64,000 nucleotides of DNA from positions 1,304,772 through 1,368,771 of the forward strand of contig RDEW01000011.1 in assembly GCA_011109175.1 (NCBI GenBank), given 5' to 3'. The stretch is from Dicyema japonicum. Its lineage: Eukaryota; Dicyemida; Rhombozoa; Dicyemidae. The translations under genes were made by a program, and so were the position numbers. Below the pieces are notes generated by a model. The model was not told the DNA's origin and did no database searches. It saw only the letters and a program-made list of their open reading frames with translations. Positions 1 to 13,085 of this stretch are shown here, one piece after another. Position 1 is the stretch's first letter, and each line of letters opens with the position of its first letter.

Positions 1-185
1 GCCCTTTTCAAGAAAGGGCCTGCAAGTCATCTAGCGACTTTGGTAAGGTTGTACAACGGTAGCTTCAGGTTGGGTTACGTTCCTAGGCGATAGAAAGAAG
101 CGGAACTGGTTTTTGTTACCTCCTGAAGACCCTAGTAGCTACCGTCCTATAAGCCTGTTGCCTGCAGCATTATCAAAGACGTATA
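1..185 (+). mobile_element. LINE reverse transcriptase fragment
   Basis: The translation carries the start of a non-LTR RT domain, including PEDPSSYRPISLLPA, the usual motif before RT block A. It stops abruptly near 180, where sequence of a different LINE (endonuclease domain) begins. This is therefore the truncated end of one element abutting another, with several frame breaks. Confidence 0.6.
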
Positions 186-189
186 ATGA

Positions 190-2640
190 ATATGAGTCGT
201 CCTCACTTATATTCATTGCTGGCAATCTGAATGCGAAAATCGGAACAAAAAAGAACTCAGAAGATACCTTCAAGGGAAGACACGGACGTGGGAAAAGAAA
301 TTTGCCTGGGACCATACTTGGCTATTTCTGCACAGGCAAACAAACTGTTCTTGTGCAACACTGCATTCTCTCATCGTGCATGCCACATAACCACTTGGAT
401 GGGCGAACGAAGAAACCCAGAAGGAAAACTAGTCCCTATATACAACCAAATTGACTATATTATATGCCGGATCAATGACAAACGCTCTCTTATAAACGCA
501 CGCTCATCGAAGGTTCAACAACTGTCACGATCACAGAATGGTTATTGTCACCTTCAGCCTTGCGAAACATGGTATCAAACATAAGAAACATAATAACATT
601 ACAAACAATAATAATGAGAATACAAGAAATAAATACGCAACGGGAAAACTGATCTCTCATCCAGACACAGTCAAAAATTACTAAAAACACATCTACTCTC
701 ATCTGAAGGACCAAACAGTAGGAATTTCGTGGGATCACACAGAGTATATAATAAACGAAGCAGCAAGCCAGTACCTCGGCACGGGGAGATGGCCAGTAAG
801 GGTCTGACGACACATACAGAACTAGTAAAGGAGTTAGCAAAGGAGTTAAAAGAAATCCATACAAAAAAACTAAACGAAAAAGACTATAACAAGAGAAAAG
901 TCCTTCAAGGACAGAGGGACCAAATCCGTAGAAAAATCAGGAGACTGAACAAGACACTCACCAAGAAGAGCTTCTTCGCAAAATCAATGAAGTATCCAAA
1001 CTAAAGGATAATTCACAAATGTATATGTCCGCTCGTTTACTACGACACAGAAACCGGACGGAACGAATAATCATCAAAGACAAAAATGGTCAAGACATTA
1101 CTGAATACTGAAGAGCAAGCGTAGGTAATTGCAACACATTTTGATAGACTTTTTAATGTGACTACAGCAATCCCCATTCAAAGAAAGCCTAGACCCTTAA
1201 AAGAACCAATTTCAATTTTGGAAGTAAAAACAGCATGTCAAAAACTAAAAAATAACAGAAGCCCTGGACCAGATACGATAAACCAGAATTACTGAAATAC
1301 GGCCCTGACCCCCTTTTTGAAAAAATCGCTACACTACTAAATGAAATGTTTTCAACTAACTCAACTTTACCCCCGGGAAGGGGATTACTAATACCCATAC
1401 AAAAACCCAATATACCCAAAGGACTGGCTGAAAATTTACGATCATTATCAAACTATATACGGAAAGTTTTAGCTAACATTGTATTGGAACGAATAAAAGT
1501 ACCCACCTATGAATACCTACCCGAAAGTCAAAGTGGGTTCAAAGAAGGAAGATCAAGAGCTGATGTAGTCTGAAGTCTAAGATGGAGATGAGCAACACAT
1601 CAAAGATATTGCAATGCCATCTACATTCTGGGAATAGATCTATCAAAAGCCTTTGACACGGTTAACAGGAACAAATTGATGACAGTGCTGGAAGGGTTTA
1701 TTGACGAATCGAGTCTAAGAATGATTCAAATCCTTCTATCTAACACAGAGCTCCTTGTGAGAGTTGGAAAAACCTACTCAAGAAAATTTGAAATAAACAC
1801 AGGCACTCCTCAAGGAGACTCCCTCTCTCCCCTACTATTCACAACATACTTGGAGGCCGCCATGAGGAACTGAGACCATTATCAAGGAAAAATAGAAGAA
1901 GTGATTTATGCTGCTATGATGTCGACCTAATTTCTAAAGACAAAGAACTCTGGAGCATGTACTAGAAAAAGCACCAGATATACTTGAGAAATGGTTTCTC
2001 ACCGTGAACAGGGAAAAAACAGAACGGAGAGATAAGACGAATGAACAACTCACTCGAAGAAAAATGGAGACATAAAGAAACTTGGCTCTCTCTAGGAGAT
2101 AGCAAAGACATCATACGGAGAAAAACATTGGCAAATGGCATTACAAAAGCTGAAAAATCTTTGGCTAAAACGGAAAGACATAACATAAAGAAAGGATTAT
2201 GTTATACGACACTTTCACCAAACCAATTCTACTATACAACTCTGGGACCTGGGCCACCTCTAAAGAGGAATTGAAGAGGCTAGACTCATTTCAGTGGAAT
2301 CATCTAAGAAACATAACTGGAATGTCCAGGCCATCCAAAATCTAGCGGAATGGACAGTACAATAAGTGTGACTGTATACCAAAGCCACGAGATCATTAGC
2401 TCTCGTTGGAGACTTTTTGGACACGTCCTGAGGTTGGACATCGCAATGGAAGATTACTACTCCTCCAATGTAAAACGCTTTCGTGAAAGACCGAGAACTA
2501 ACCTCCCTGTCGTTCTACAAAACGATCTGAGAGCCGTGAAGAAAACATTGGCATCTGGTGACGATCTGAACTCACTAAGGAACCTAGCAAAGAACAGAAG
2601 AGCTTGGAGCAACCTAACTAATTTTCTTATATTTTTTGCT
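190..2640 (+). mobile_element. Degraded APE-type LINE (endonuclease + RT)
   Basis: Domains occur in the order expected of an APE-type non-LTR retrotransposon. The endonuclease is recognisable at about 200-570 (GNLNAKIG, then NQIDYII). A basic linker lies at 730-1005. The RT spans 1150-1940, with LKNNRSPGPD, motif A GIDLSKAFDTV at about 1630, and motif B GTPQGDSLSPLLF near 1800. A C-terminal region contains RWRLFGHVLRLD at 2400-2640. Many stops and frameshifts mean it cannot be active. The C-terminal motif resembles the minus-strand copy at 37015-37860, suggesting the same family. Confidence 0.8.
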
Positions 2641-4923
2641 GCACATACGGGGCTCTCGTATAAATATTATGGCTCTCGTGAAAGTGCTCCCGGGTGTGGC
2701 CTATTTTACTATAAATATTACATTTCTGTGGGAGTTATGGGAATGATTGGATGATGGTTTAATATCAGTTTTATTTATATCTGAAATAAATAAAATTAGA
2801 ACTTTCTAAATTAATTCCTGTATTTTTAGAATCACAAGAATTGACTTTTGGTTCTATTTTTATTCTTGGGTCAGTGGAAATTCCACGATCTTCCACAGAA
2901 GGAGTCTTCTCAATCTTCACATGGTCAGACTCCCTGACTGTCTCAAAAAGCAGGCTCATTAAAGGTGGATACGAATGGTCTAAAATAAAAGAAATCGGAT
3001 ACGTCGAATATGGGTTAATAAAACGAGGATTTAAACTGACCATGGGAGTGAAGTTGGTCTAAATCAAGAAAAATTATCAAATTTCTAAATAAATACAAAG
3101 TACTCGAATGTGTAGATTCTGAAAGACACACAAATAAACGAATCATGGAAGATAAAATTCAGAAATTTTATGTTTATGTTGAAGAAATTTACGATATTAT
3201 CTAGAAAGCTCACCTACAAACTGGCCATGGTTAACGTTATAGAATTGTCAATGAACTTGCAAAAAAATAATAACATTAATCGTCAGACAATTATATATAT
3301 CATTTTGCATTCACTGTCAGAAAAAAGAGAATCAGATCAAAATCAATATATGCTCTGTTTAATGATGATTAAACAGATTTAATTTAATGAAGATATGAGA
3401 ATTGGATTAAGATCAACAAATTTACCCAAAGATTTTCTCCAAAAATATGAATGAAGATGATTTAATTGAATTATTCGAAGATGATAATCGTTCAGGAATC
3501 ACCAAAAAGCAGTATACGATTAATCAAATAGAATTATGCATAAGAAAATTTTAAAAATTGAAGATATTTTAAATAAAGATATAATTTTTTGAGAAATGCA
3601 TCAGAATTGAATCTTATTTGAGGGGGCAAAATTACGTAAGATGTAATAGCAAAGGATCTGAAGCATGTAATAACAATAGGTAAATCGATTTATATTGACA
3701 AAAATAGATGAAACTGTTTTTAAAAAATTCTAAATATAATATCAGATGTCACAAAAATGGCAACTGCTTAAATGAACTTTAATAATTATTTCGTTTAAAA
3801 ATATTTTTTACTGACATTGTTTTAACCTTTTGTAACCTGATGGGTAACAATTTATTGTCATAGCTTTGAAAAAATTTCAACCTCAGGCTGATCATAATCA
3901 GAGTAGATCAATATAAGAGAGAAAATATATTACAATTTTAATTTGTCAATTGATGAAATAAGATAATCATTTTTAGTCATTTTATGAATTGACTGATTAT
4001 ACAAATTGACACCAACATATACACAAATTAGTACACAAATTAGATTAGTTTCAATATCACACATGTTTATTTTTTTATAAAAATAAATATTTTAAAGTTA
4101 CTCATACTTTTTGGACACTCGAATGCCCAACTCAAGGTCTGACTAGATTCATTATTAAATTTATTCATATGAAAAAAGTAACTCAACCTAAACCTTTATC
4201 TTCACTATTCGTCATTTTTCTTTTACACTCACTCATGAATTTATCCTCGCTGTTGGGAGGCGCTCTTTGCATTTTGGAAACCTCTGATCTAGAGGGAGAT
4301 TTTAAAAATAACATGTTTATGAGGTTAACGTTGTGTCTTGTAGCTCACTCGATAAGGTGTCACACATTCCGGAAAAGAACTAAATAGCCAATGACTTCTC
4401 CCCACTCTAGAAATTTTTTATTTTCATAATGTGAAAGAAGACGGATGCATTTTCTACAGGATCGAAAGAATTTTTCTTAGGAGAGATGCGAGCCACGATA
4501 TTGACTATGGCTTAGGCAATGTCTCGAATTTTTGAAGGCCCTTCAATTACGTCCTCTTAACTGTAAATCTTTACTTATTTTCTTTTATTTAAAAAATTTA
4601 TGTTTTTTTATTTAAAAATTCAAAATTTATAAATCTAATATTTTTTAAAAGCAATATTTTTTATAAATGCTTTAGTGCAATTTATAAGTCCTATATTTTA
4701 AATTTTAACTGCTGTAAAAAACTTTTCCTTATTTTAATTATTTTTTGTTAAATTTATTTCATTTATTTGTTTCTGAGAGGTGATTCCAACTTTAAAAATC
4801 TCAATCTAATTATTTGTAATTCTATTCTTTATCAAGAATAATAATATGTGCTCTCTTTTATCTTATATATGTGCTTCTTTCTGATAATACATAAAAGTCT
4901 TTATATTCTTACTTTTAAGATTG
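2641..4923. other. AT-rich intergenic stretch
   Basis: I recognise no gene here. A minus-strand open frame at 2771-3043 (acidic, about 90 codons) has no recognisable motif and overlaps a similar plus-strand frame, so neither is called. The rest is low-complexity A/T sequence. Confidence 0.5.
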
Positions 4924-5105
4924 CTTAGTTGTTTGGTGTCGGATAAAGTGGCTTAGGTGGCGGGTTCGATTCTAGCTGGTGTTCACCTGGTGGAAGATTC
5001 CACGAATTTACGATGCTATAAGGGGTTGATAAGTGACGCCGTCATCATTGGACATTCTCTGCTTAACTGGATAGTCTAAAAAGACATACACCCTTGAAAA
5101 GAAAA
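4924..5105 (+). repeat. tRNA-derived SINE (family 1)
   Basis: A B-box-like GGTTCGATTC follows a short A-box-like segment. It is followed by a shared body: GTTCACCTGGTGGAAG, then TTCCACG, GTGACGCCGTCATCA and TCTAAAAAGAC. The same order appears on the minus strand at 59806-59985 and, more diverged, at 24605-24800. It is not a functional tRNA gene, because no cloverleaf acceptor stem is visible. Confidence 0.75.
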
Positions 5106-5536
5106 AAGAAGTGAAGAGTAGTCCTTGATCCCCCTTAATTAGCTATTATAACTGTTCTTTGCTTAAAATTAAGTTTGCGTTCTGTTTGTTGTGAGCGATA
5201 ACTGATATGGCTCCTTCGGAAAGTACGACATTATTATTATTATAACATAGCTTCAATAAAACTATTTCTACTTATTTTCAAAAGCTTAATTGTCTTTCTC
5301 TAATAAATTTTCTGATACCCTAACATTAAACTTAGTTACTGTTACTAAATAAGATCTGTTAAGGTGTTAAATTTACAAACTTAATATACTTCCTCTTAAT
5401 TTTAAAATTCATGATAAATTAATATTAGTAAATTATCAAATATAACTAATTATAAAACGGAGGGAGATTCCCAGTAATATAACTATACAAATCGGCCTCT
5501 AAAGCTCTAAAAACAGCATAGGCTTCACTCTAAAAA

Positions 5537-5764
5537 TTAATTGAAATTAACCTCATCAACTTTACAATCATTTAATTCTTTAATTAATTGATCTACGTTA
5601 ATTTTTTTATTACCTCTTTCTTGATTGTTTTTGTAATTAAAGCTATAAAATTCGCTAGTTAACTCTGCGTGTCGGTTGTTGATATTACAATAAATTTCAT
5701 ATTGCTCCATGTATTCGTCATACATTTCTCTAAGAATTCTCTGCCGATCCATTTGCGTGTTCAT
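5537..5764 (-). CDS. Short hypothetical protein, occludin/ELL-domain-like
   Basis: An uninterrupted 75-residue frame begins MNTQMDRQRILREMYDEY and ends in a stop at 5537. It is charged and helical (YDEYMEQYEIYCNINNRH). The pattern weakly recalls the occludin/ELL C-terminal domain (EY..Y...N..H), but this is an impression, not a firm assignment. It may be the last exon of a longer gene: upstream (higher coordinates) a further readable segment, HTSETSKILHNLEKTISSFE, occurs near 5880-5960 with no clear splice connection. Confidence 0.4.
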   Translation of the reverse strand: MNTQMDRQRILREMYDEYMEQYEIYCNINNRHAELTSEFYSFNYKNNQERGNKKINVDQLIKELNDCKVDEVNFN

Positions 5765-6980
5765 CTAATTTTTTGTTTATATAATATTTGTATATTTTAC
5801 AAGGTCATAATTGTAGTCATAACATCTAAGTAGACGTAATTTATTTTAGCAATTTTGTCATTTTTTTATTTTCCGGTTATTATTTCAAATGAGGATATAG
5901 TTTTTTCCAAGTTATGTAATATTTTAGATGTTTCACTCGTATGATAATCTTGTTTTAATATTTTATTTTTGCTTACTCAAATATTGCGACATAAATATAA
6001 ACTTGACTAAATAATCTATTTTCTATCATAAAATTAGTTATTTAGAATAAAAATAATTTTTAATTTCATTATTAAAATTTTTATTCTTTATATCTGATGT
6101 TCGCGACGGTTTGTCTTGTGAGAAAATGGAAGAGGGTGGACTTACTTTTAGAACCATTTCCGAAAAAACGTAAAACTTTTGACCACCTGGCAACTCAGTG
6201 TGGTAGAATGTTATATAGTGATAACGTGCGAAGACACAATGAAGTTTTAAACTGCTTACACCCCTTCATTCGATCTATGTACTTCTCTATTGATAAATGA
6301 ATAAAAATTCTAAATCTCGCTATTTAGTTTGCCTACTTAAGAAGTAACTAACCCAGTTTTACACAACCATTCATTCTTCTTATCAATATGAAGATATGTG
6401 GAATAAATCAGTGATCAACCGATTCATAGACATTTTCACATCAACCCAGAGCATTTTACTACTCTATTTTAACATTAGTTTTTAGTACCTGTTCTTTTGC
6501 TCACTGACAATCCTTTCTCTTGACAATTTGATTATCAGATACTAAACCAAACGCATCCACGATATCAGAATATTTGGCATTACACACTTGGCAACAAGTT
6601 TATTCAATTTTGGTATACACATGTGTGGATTGTCTCCCGTTTCCAACCATGCAAATAACCAGGATAAAAAATGCGAAAGTCTCGTGGACAGTAGATTTTT
6701 GGACAATTCACCGTCGAAGCATCAGGAGTAATTCGGAACAGATCACTAACTCCGCTGAACCCCATTGGATCGCTTATCGCTACGAGGGAAAAATATAAGC
6801 GATGAGAAGTTGGATTATTGAGCGCATTTCCTTACAAACGTGAGGGGAAATATTTTTTATAGCGGCCACACTTAATTGAAAAATAAAGATTATTTTATTA
6901 AATTAATTTGTTTGGTAAATAATGAGCATAGTTTCAAAAAAGTTTAAATGTTAGTTCATAAACCGTTACGAATCCGTCTC
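5765..6980. other. Intergenic, with one possible LINE scrap
   Basis: Mostly A/T-rich and non-coding. A plus-strand frame at 6097-6300 contains HLATQCGRMLYSDNVRRHNEV, reminiscent of the tail of some LINE polyproteins (CERM...RRHNEV), so it is probably a transposon remnant. A frame at 6574-6798 is unrecognised. Confidence 0.35.
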
Positions 6981-7002
6981 TGTTGTGACTCCACGGCAGT
7001 CC

Positions 7003-10000
7003 TCACTCGTTTCCTCTATTGTTATCATCACAAAAACCAATTTTTTTATTATGGTAAACACTACTCTGTGGTCTCCTATATGTTGGTAGCCCCCCAATAA
7101 GATTGTCCTGAAATGTCTCCACAAAGGCAGAGTTGATCCTAGCATCCTTATTAATGCTCTTCATCAAATCAAAGTAAATATTGGGAATGTTCCTAACAGC
7201 AATCAGAAGCATTCGAAAGGCCACATTATTGAAGGTCAGAAACCCAATGAGTGTAGCCACAGCCTCCACTACGTCACTCTTCGAACTCTTCAGCAACCTT
7301 ATCGACTTCTCCACCAGTCCCACTGCAATAAATGCGTTCCCCAGCCCCACGTCGGAATTTAAAATGCTGGAGATCCTCCTAGCTACAGTAAAGCAGAGAC
7401 CTACCAGTGAGGACAATGGTGTTGCTGCAATCCGAGGACAAATTACTAATGAGGACCGATATGCACTTTGATATAAACACTACACGTGGTTCTTCAAATA
7501 TGAGACAGCTCAGAATTATGCCCTGAAAGGCTGCCTCTGACTGAACCTGTAAAGTCGGGGATCTCATCAGGTGATGGAACATGGTATTCCTTAATTTCCC
7601 GCACATAAAGAGTTTGTACTTTTCCTCATAGGACCCAAAACAGAAGTTGACAAGAGTGCTTCCAATCTGCAACTTCTCTGTCTGCCATAAGTAACTGATC
7701 GTACCCCGGTAGCCTGGCGGAAGAGATTGAGTAGCTCTTTGTAGATTAGTCTCTTCTGTTTTCCAGGGAGGAATCGGTTGGCTTTGCTGTTATTGAGGTA
7801 GAGACAGCTGATCGTATGGGCAGCTATTAACTGGGGTCATCCATGTTATCACCTTGAGGTCCTGGTCTTCAGACTGGAAAAAGCAGTCGAGGAAACATTG
7901 GACATTAGCATTGGTGGAAATTTTGTCTTGGACGGATCTGAGGGTCCGATGGGCCAAACCTATGTGACCACGGGATTTACCGAGACAGAGGACTCCGAGG
8001 GTGCGAATGATGATCTTCTTCACGGAAAAAGAGATGTTGGAGTTCATTAGCATCGTGAGGACGTTGAGAGCTTCTGAGTCGCATGTCTTTCTCTGCCAGA
8101 AGAAGCACTCGGTTGTAAGGGCGATGATGTTCTTACAACCTGCCGTTATGCATGATTTCACCAAAGATTTTAAGTTTTTCCACACTTAATAGCATTTCCG
8201 TGATCCGTGATAGTCCTAAGGCTTCCGCTACCATCTTTCTCTGCAAAACCACGTCGCCCCGCAGCACGGAAAGACATGCTGTGGCCTCCTCCTTCACAGA
8301 GAATTTCAAAAACTGCAATTTTTAGCCTCCCCAACCTGGAAAAGGTTACAAATATCCTCCAAAAATCCGTTTTCTATGTAAATTCTCTGAATTTTCACAT
8401 TTTTTTCTGCGGTACTCCGAATGGCACGTGATACCGCAATCTTCAATCCGATCTTATTGACGTTTATCAACTTCTTCAGGATCCTACGGTTACCTCACTC
8501 CCAGAGACCTTATAAACTGATCATTAGCAAATTCCAACTGCACAGTCGGGTTTTCCGTGCAGACCAGACAGATCGAGTCACAGACGGCGATCCTCAAATG
8601 ATCTACATACAAAGTAAAACAACTTGACCCCGTCTGAAGAAACTGGAGATACTGATGAACAATTCCACGACTAAGAAGACTCATCTGGACGACATCACTC
8701 CTCTCCGCGACGAGTCCAATGGTATTGAGGGTATTTACTAAAACAGCCTCACTTTGACTGTTAAGGAGGCTCACCAAGGGAGAGATGAACTGATCTCGGT
8801 CTATAATAAGTAGAAAGGTCACCAATAAGAAATCTATCCCCGAGTTGGAAGATGTTGGAGAGAACTTGGGTCGTATTAAGGAGGATTTCCTCGATTTGGT
8901 AAGAAAGAAGTGATCTTAAGTATTCCATGAAGATAGGCTGAGACATTTCCAGGCAGGCATCCCTATTGGTGGAAATATTTTTGAAGATCGAGGAAATCAA
9001 GAGGTCGTCTTCGTCAATTTTCCCAAGCAGTTGTTTCAGGTTTGCGAGGAAATCTGTGTGGTTATTTACCTTACTTGACTTGTGGATAGACTCTGCCGCG
9101 TTTTCTATAGAATCGGAGAGGACCTTCATGCATTTGAGGCTCTTTTTCCGCGTTTCTGGTTCCAAGACAATATCTAGTGGTCACATAATTATACCTCCCA
9201 GCTCTCCCAGACATTGAGTCCCTCACAGTCTTCCTCGATCAGAAACTTAAGGACCGACGTGTGGAGAGAGAGAATTGCCAGTTTTGCGATAGTGGCCCCG
9301 CTGGAGTCACATTCCGTATGCTGGATTCCGTGATTTAACAGAAACTTCAGAGAATCCAAAGCTCCGTAAATTGCAGCCACGTGGACAGGTAACTGAGACA
9401 GACTTGGTTTAAAGTCAAATAACCTGTTTTTCTCTTCTTTTAACTGATTTGGACTTATTTTGTTAATAACACGAATAATCGCTGGATGGTTGTAGGCACA
9501 AGCGTAGTGTATAGGCAGCCAATCCATGTTGTCCCCACATTTGAGGAGTTTGGGGTTTGAAGACACAATTATTTGAAAGATACCAACAGCTCCAACCTTG
9601 GCTGCCAAATGGACGGCCATAAAACGCCCTGAAAAAGAGATTAAAGAATACTTTTGATGTTAAATCCGCAAGAGTTGTTCATTTCTCCACCGGCGTTAAT
9701 AATACTGAGAAACACGGAGGGTTGGTCGTTGAGAATTGCGTAGTGGATGAACGAGTACCCATTTTTATCTTTCGTGTTTAAAAAGGAGGTCGAAATGTCT
9801 CCCATCAAAGTGACCACAATCGAGGTTGATCCTCGGCGACATGCAGATCGGAGGCCATCGTGAGGGTTCTTCTATTACAAGACAGCTCACTTTTCGAACA
9901 CGTGCTCCTTTTGAGCCGTAATGTCTTTTGAAGTACTCGTGGACCTGAGACTCCGATTGTTTATAGTTTGTCCAGATCATCTTCTGTGTGTTTTCAGCGA

Positions 10001-11355
10001 TTTCAGCGAACCACGTGGGTGACTTTACGATCTGGTTTTTAAACGGTTCGACCTCAACGGGAACAACGTAATATCCTAATTACTCAAAAATGTACGATTT
10101 TCCGTTGATTTCAACGGTTTTGACGGAATTGTCCAGATTCACGAATTCCAGAATGGCCGGTTTCTGTCGAACTTTTCACAGTCAATCTCAAAGGCGATCC
10201 CTTAATATAAATCCCAAGTATACCTCCGTGTAAGTAAAAGTTTTCGTGTTTTTTAAACCCTAAAAAGTCCCGATTGCAAATCAGGGGTGGAATCTCAGTC
10301 TCATCGTGGACACTACCGGCGATCAGTGACTGGAGAGAGTAAATATTAGGAATCTAGAGTTTTTCTTCAAATGACGAGCAGATCGATTACAAACGACATA
10401 AACTTGATTAAATAAACATAATATTTAATATTGCCCTGCCAACTCACTTATATTAATACCTTCAAACAAAGGTTGTTCTTTAACACATTCTTGTATTCCT
10501 GCATAAGAGTTGAGATCACGTGGATGTCTTCAGCAGGGACAAATTCAGTGTTGGCCAGTATTATGCTATCAATGTCCCAGTTTGACTCAAACATGAACAT
10601 GTTCCCGTATTTTACGATCTCTGAGACTCTGAAGTAAAGCCTTAGCTGGAGGGCCTCTTTGTATTTGTCCAAAACCATCTGTTCCTCATTAGAAGATGGA
10701 TCTCTGAGAAATTTAAACTTGTCGGAAGTCATCATCTCTTCGTGGATGTCAATCATGCTTCTATAAGACAGTAATTCTTACCCCCAGCGTAGAATTCGCT
10801 GACAAAGTCCCGTTTTGTTTGAATCTCTCCATTTTCGTCAACGTCCAATTTTTTACGCCAAACGTCCGAAAACTTCATTCGTTTCTCCTTAGGGAACCAC
10901 GTGCCAGCACATAACGCCTTGACCATGTAATCGACCTCAGTGAGTATTTCCGCGACTCTGGTTTTCCTATAAGCCGGAGATATGCTACACTCACAGCTCA
11001 TGTCGACATTTTTTTCAAGCTTGATTTGGGGTATTTCACTGAAACAGTAGATTCCAATAGTTAGATCTTTTATTATTTGGTGGAACTCCTCCATTGGGAT
11101 ATTTTCGAAGTCATCCATGGGTACCAGAATATAAAATCTAGGACTTGGAATACTGGAGATACAAATCATCAACATTGGCTCCAAATTTAAGAGAATCCTT
11201 TATGGAGAGTCAATCAGGGAGTTATAAGAAGTATTTGTAATTTTCTATCTATGTGAAATCTGTTTATGAGTTCGATGGTTTCATATCTTATGTCAAAAGT
11301 GTAGTCACCTTGTTAATTTATCGTAAAAATCTCTGGAAATTTGATTTTTGGCCAT
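7003..11355 (-). CDS. ANKAR: ANKAR-like ankyrin/armadillo repeat protein, 17 exons
   Basis: This would be a scaffold protein of unknown biochemical role. The conceptual protein is about 1,332 residues, close to animal ANKAR. It has a non-repeat N-terminal region (VPMDDFENIPMEEF; KTRVAEILTEVDYM), ankyrin repeats (NGYSFIHYAI; AVHLAAKVGAVGIF; WLPIHYACAYNHP; LPVHVAAIYGALDSL), a long armadillo array, and a C-terminal RRISSILNSDVGLGNAF...GLPTYRRPQSS tail. Sixteen introns of 19-25 nt fit: 11287-11308, 11138-11162, 10761-10781, 10436-10459, 10354-10375, 10201-10223, 9872-9890, 9629-9651, 9174-9194, 8801-8822, 8484-8508, 8313-8335, 8140-8161, 7831-7852, 7682-7704, 7383-7404. About five single-base deficits (for example at the C run 10782-10786) and one in-frame TAA at 10080-10082 interrupt the frame, so it is either a damaged gene or carries assembly errors. 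The start at 11355 (MAKNQISRDF) is the least certain part. Confidence 0.8.
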
Positions 11356-11599
11356 CGTTTCTATGACAACAGTGATTTATTTGACTTTTGCCACATAACA
11401 TAAAATTAAAAATTTAAACAAAATTGACCGCGTTAAGTTTTATAATTTTAACATTTTAAATAATATGTTTAATAATTAATAGAATGATAAATTATAAAAA
11501 TGAAAGTTAACATATCATTGTTGGTTGAGTGAAGTGGACACCTCTCTAATAATGTGAGAAAAAATAAACCTTCTGAAATGTCTAACAGATCTATGGAAA

Positions 11600-12140
11600 A
11601 TTGGACATCATCAGGTAGTTATAGGCTGATTAGCCTAATCTGTTCAACATCGAAAATTATGGATAAATAGTTTTTAATCGGTAGTCAAATTTTGTTGAAG
11701 AAAACAACTTCCTCGCTGATAATCAATGAGGATTCCGTCAGAATAAGGGAACAAGGAACTGTCTCATGGAACTGAGGAAATCAATCCAAAATTCTGCATA
11801 TAAAAAGTAATTTCTTACTACAGTTTGCCTGGATATGTCTAAGGCATTCGACAGTGTTTGGCACCTTGACTTCTTGATATGTTGTCGAAGACAAACAATG
11901 GGAAAGCGGCACTTTTGTGGATAGATAACTTTCTTACGTGTCGAAGATCTTACTTCCAAAAAGATAGTTAAGAAGGGAAGTTACAAAAGGTTCTATTCTC
12001 AGCCCACTTCTCTTTAATTGTGTAATGATTGAAGTGTCGAAAACAGAGAACGCTGATACCCAGATTCTTGTTTATGCTGACGACATACTTGTTCAAGAAA
12101 AATTAAAATATCTTGGAGTGTCCATCGATTGATGAAGATC
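11600..12140 (+). mobile_element. LINE RT remnant
   Basis: Dispersed RT signatures appear in order in different frames: SYRLISLICSTSKIM (about 11620), LDMSKAFDSVW (motif A, about 11835), GSILSPLLFN (motif B, about 11990), LVYADDILV (catalytic YADD, about 12070) and LKYLGVSID (about 12110). It is heavily mutated, with no intact frame. Confidence 0.7.
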
Positions 12141-12789
12141 CTTCAAAGATCATGTCAGATACCAAGAGAAAAAGCGACGGGGATGCTTAAATAATTAAAT
12201 TTTATCTGAATCGGAGACCTTCCTTTAAATACTTTGCATGCATTGAACCATTCTTGAGATATGCCACAAAACGTATAAAAGGATGAAATATTTGGATTTG
12301 ATGGAGAATCCAGTCTAAGTAAAGAAATATTTTAGACAGAAAAGAAAATAATGAAATTGCAACATGTTGCGTTGAAAGGGCAATAAAAAAGTTAAAAGTT
12401 TTAATGAAAAAACAGAAATTTTAAAAACACTAATCTGAAAAACTATGATTATGAGCTATAACAAATAGTTGACATTTTGTTGTTTTAATGATGAAGAGAG
12501 AAAACGGATTCATTTCTCTACAATATCAGACGAAGGCTTGCTTCGAATAGATGTGAGTCCTGCAAAGGACTCTGGTTGAGGCAGAGGCTCGAAATGGCGT
12601 TTGTCAGTGAGATCGCCTACGCAATCCTGACCTTGTATCTAAAAATCTTTACTTTTTTTTTTCAAAAAAATAATATTTCTTTTTTTAATTAAAAAATTTA
12701 ATTGATATATTTTTAAATGCTATAATTTAATTTAACTGCTATAAAAATTTCCCTACTAATTACCATTTTTAATTGCTAAATGTAACGTC
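12141..12789. other. AT-rich intergenic
   Basis: No gene recognised. Possible LINE thumb/3' leftovers up to about 12360; the remainder is low-complexity A/T. Confidence 0.4.
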
Positions 12790-13085
12790 TGATGACATCG
12801 GATCTGAAGGTCGTGGGTTCAAATCCGAAAGATGGAGTTTTCAGCGAAGGTCAATTCTTGTCAAACAGATCCCACCCGTGAGGCGACGAGTCCTTCTGGC
12901 ACGGCACAGTTGTTAAAAGGGATTTTCCTACCTTTCTCCTGACCAAACCCTCTGATGAAGATTGCATTATGAAAACTATTCCGCTAAAGAATGAAGTGAT
13001 GTTCTCCCTTTGGTTCCTTCCTTGGATTAGTTAGTTATGACTGTTTGTGCTGGGCTTACAATGGTAAGTCTGGGGTTAATAATAA
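12790..13085 (+). repeat. tRNA-derived SINE (family 2) with LINE-like tail
   Basis: A B-box-type GGGTTCAAATCC lies near 12817, followed by about 250 bp of unique body. The 3' end reads TTGGATTAGTTAGTTATGAC and finishes in a short (TAA)n run (13077-13090). The TTAGTTAG.T.TGACT core of this tail also occurs at the 3' end of the LINE at 25055-25930, as expected for a SINE mobilised by that LINE. Confidence 0.6.

Noticed and set aside
8966-9217. Plus-strand frames opposite the ANKAR-like exons.
   Set aside because: No recognisable motifs; they lie antisense to well-supported armadillo exons.
9174-9230. A longer (53-nt) intron with a GTGAGG donor in the ANKAR-like gene.
   Set aside because: It keeps the frame without correction but is more than twice the size of every other intron in the gene. 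A 21-nt intron (9174-9194) plus one base deficit is favoured, though not proven.
11138-11153. A 16-nt intron in the ANKAR-like gene.
   Set aside because: An upstream GT gives a 25-nt intron (11138-11162) in the correct phase, in line with the other introns.
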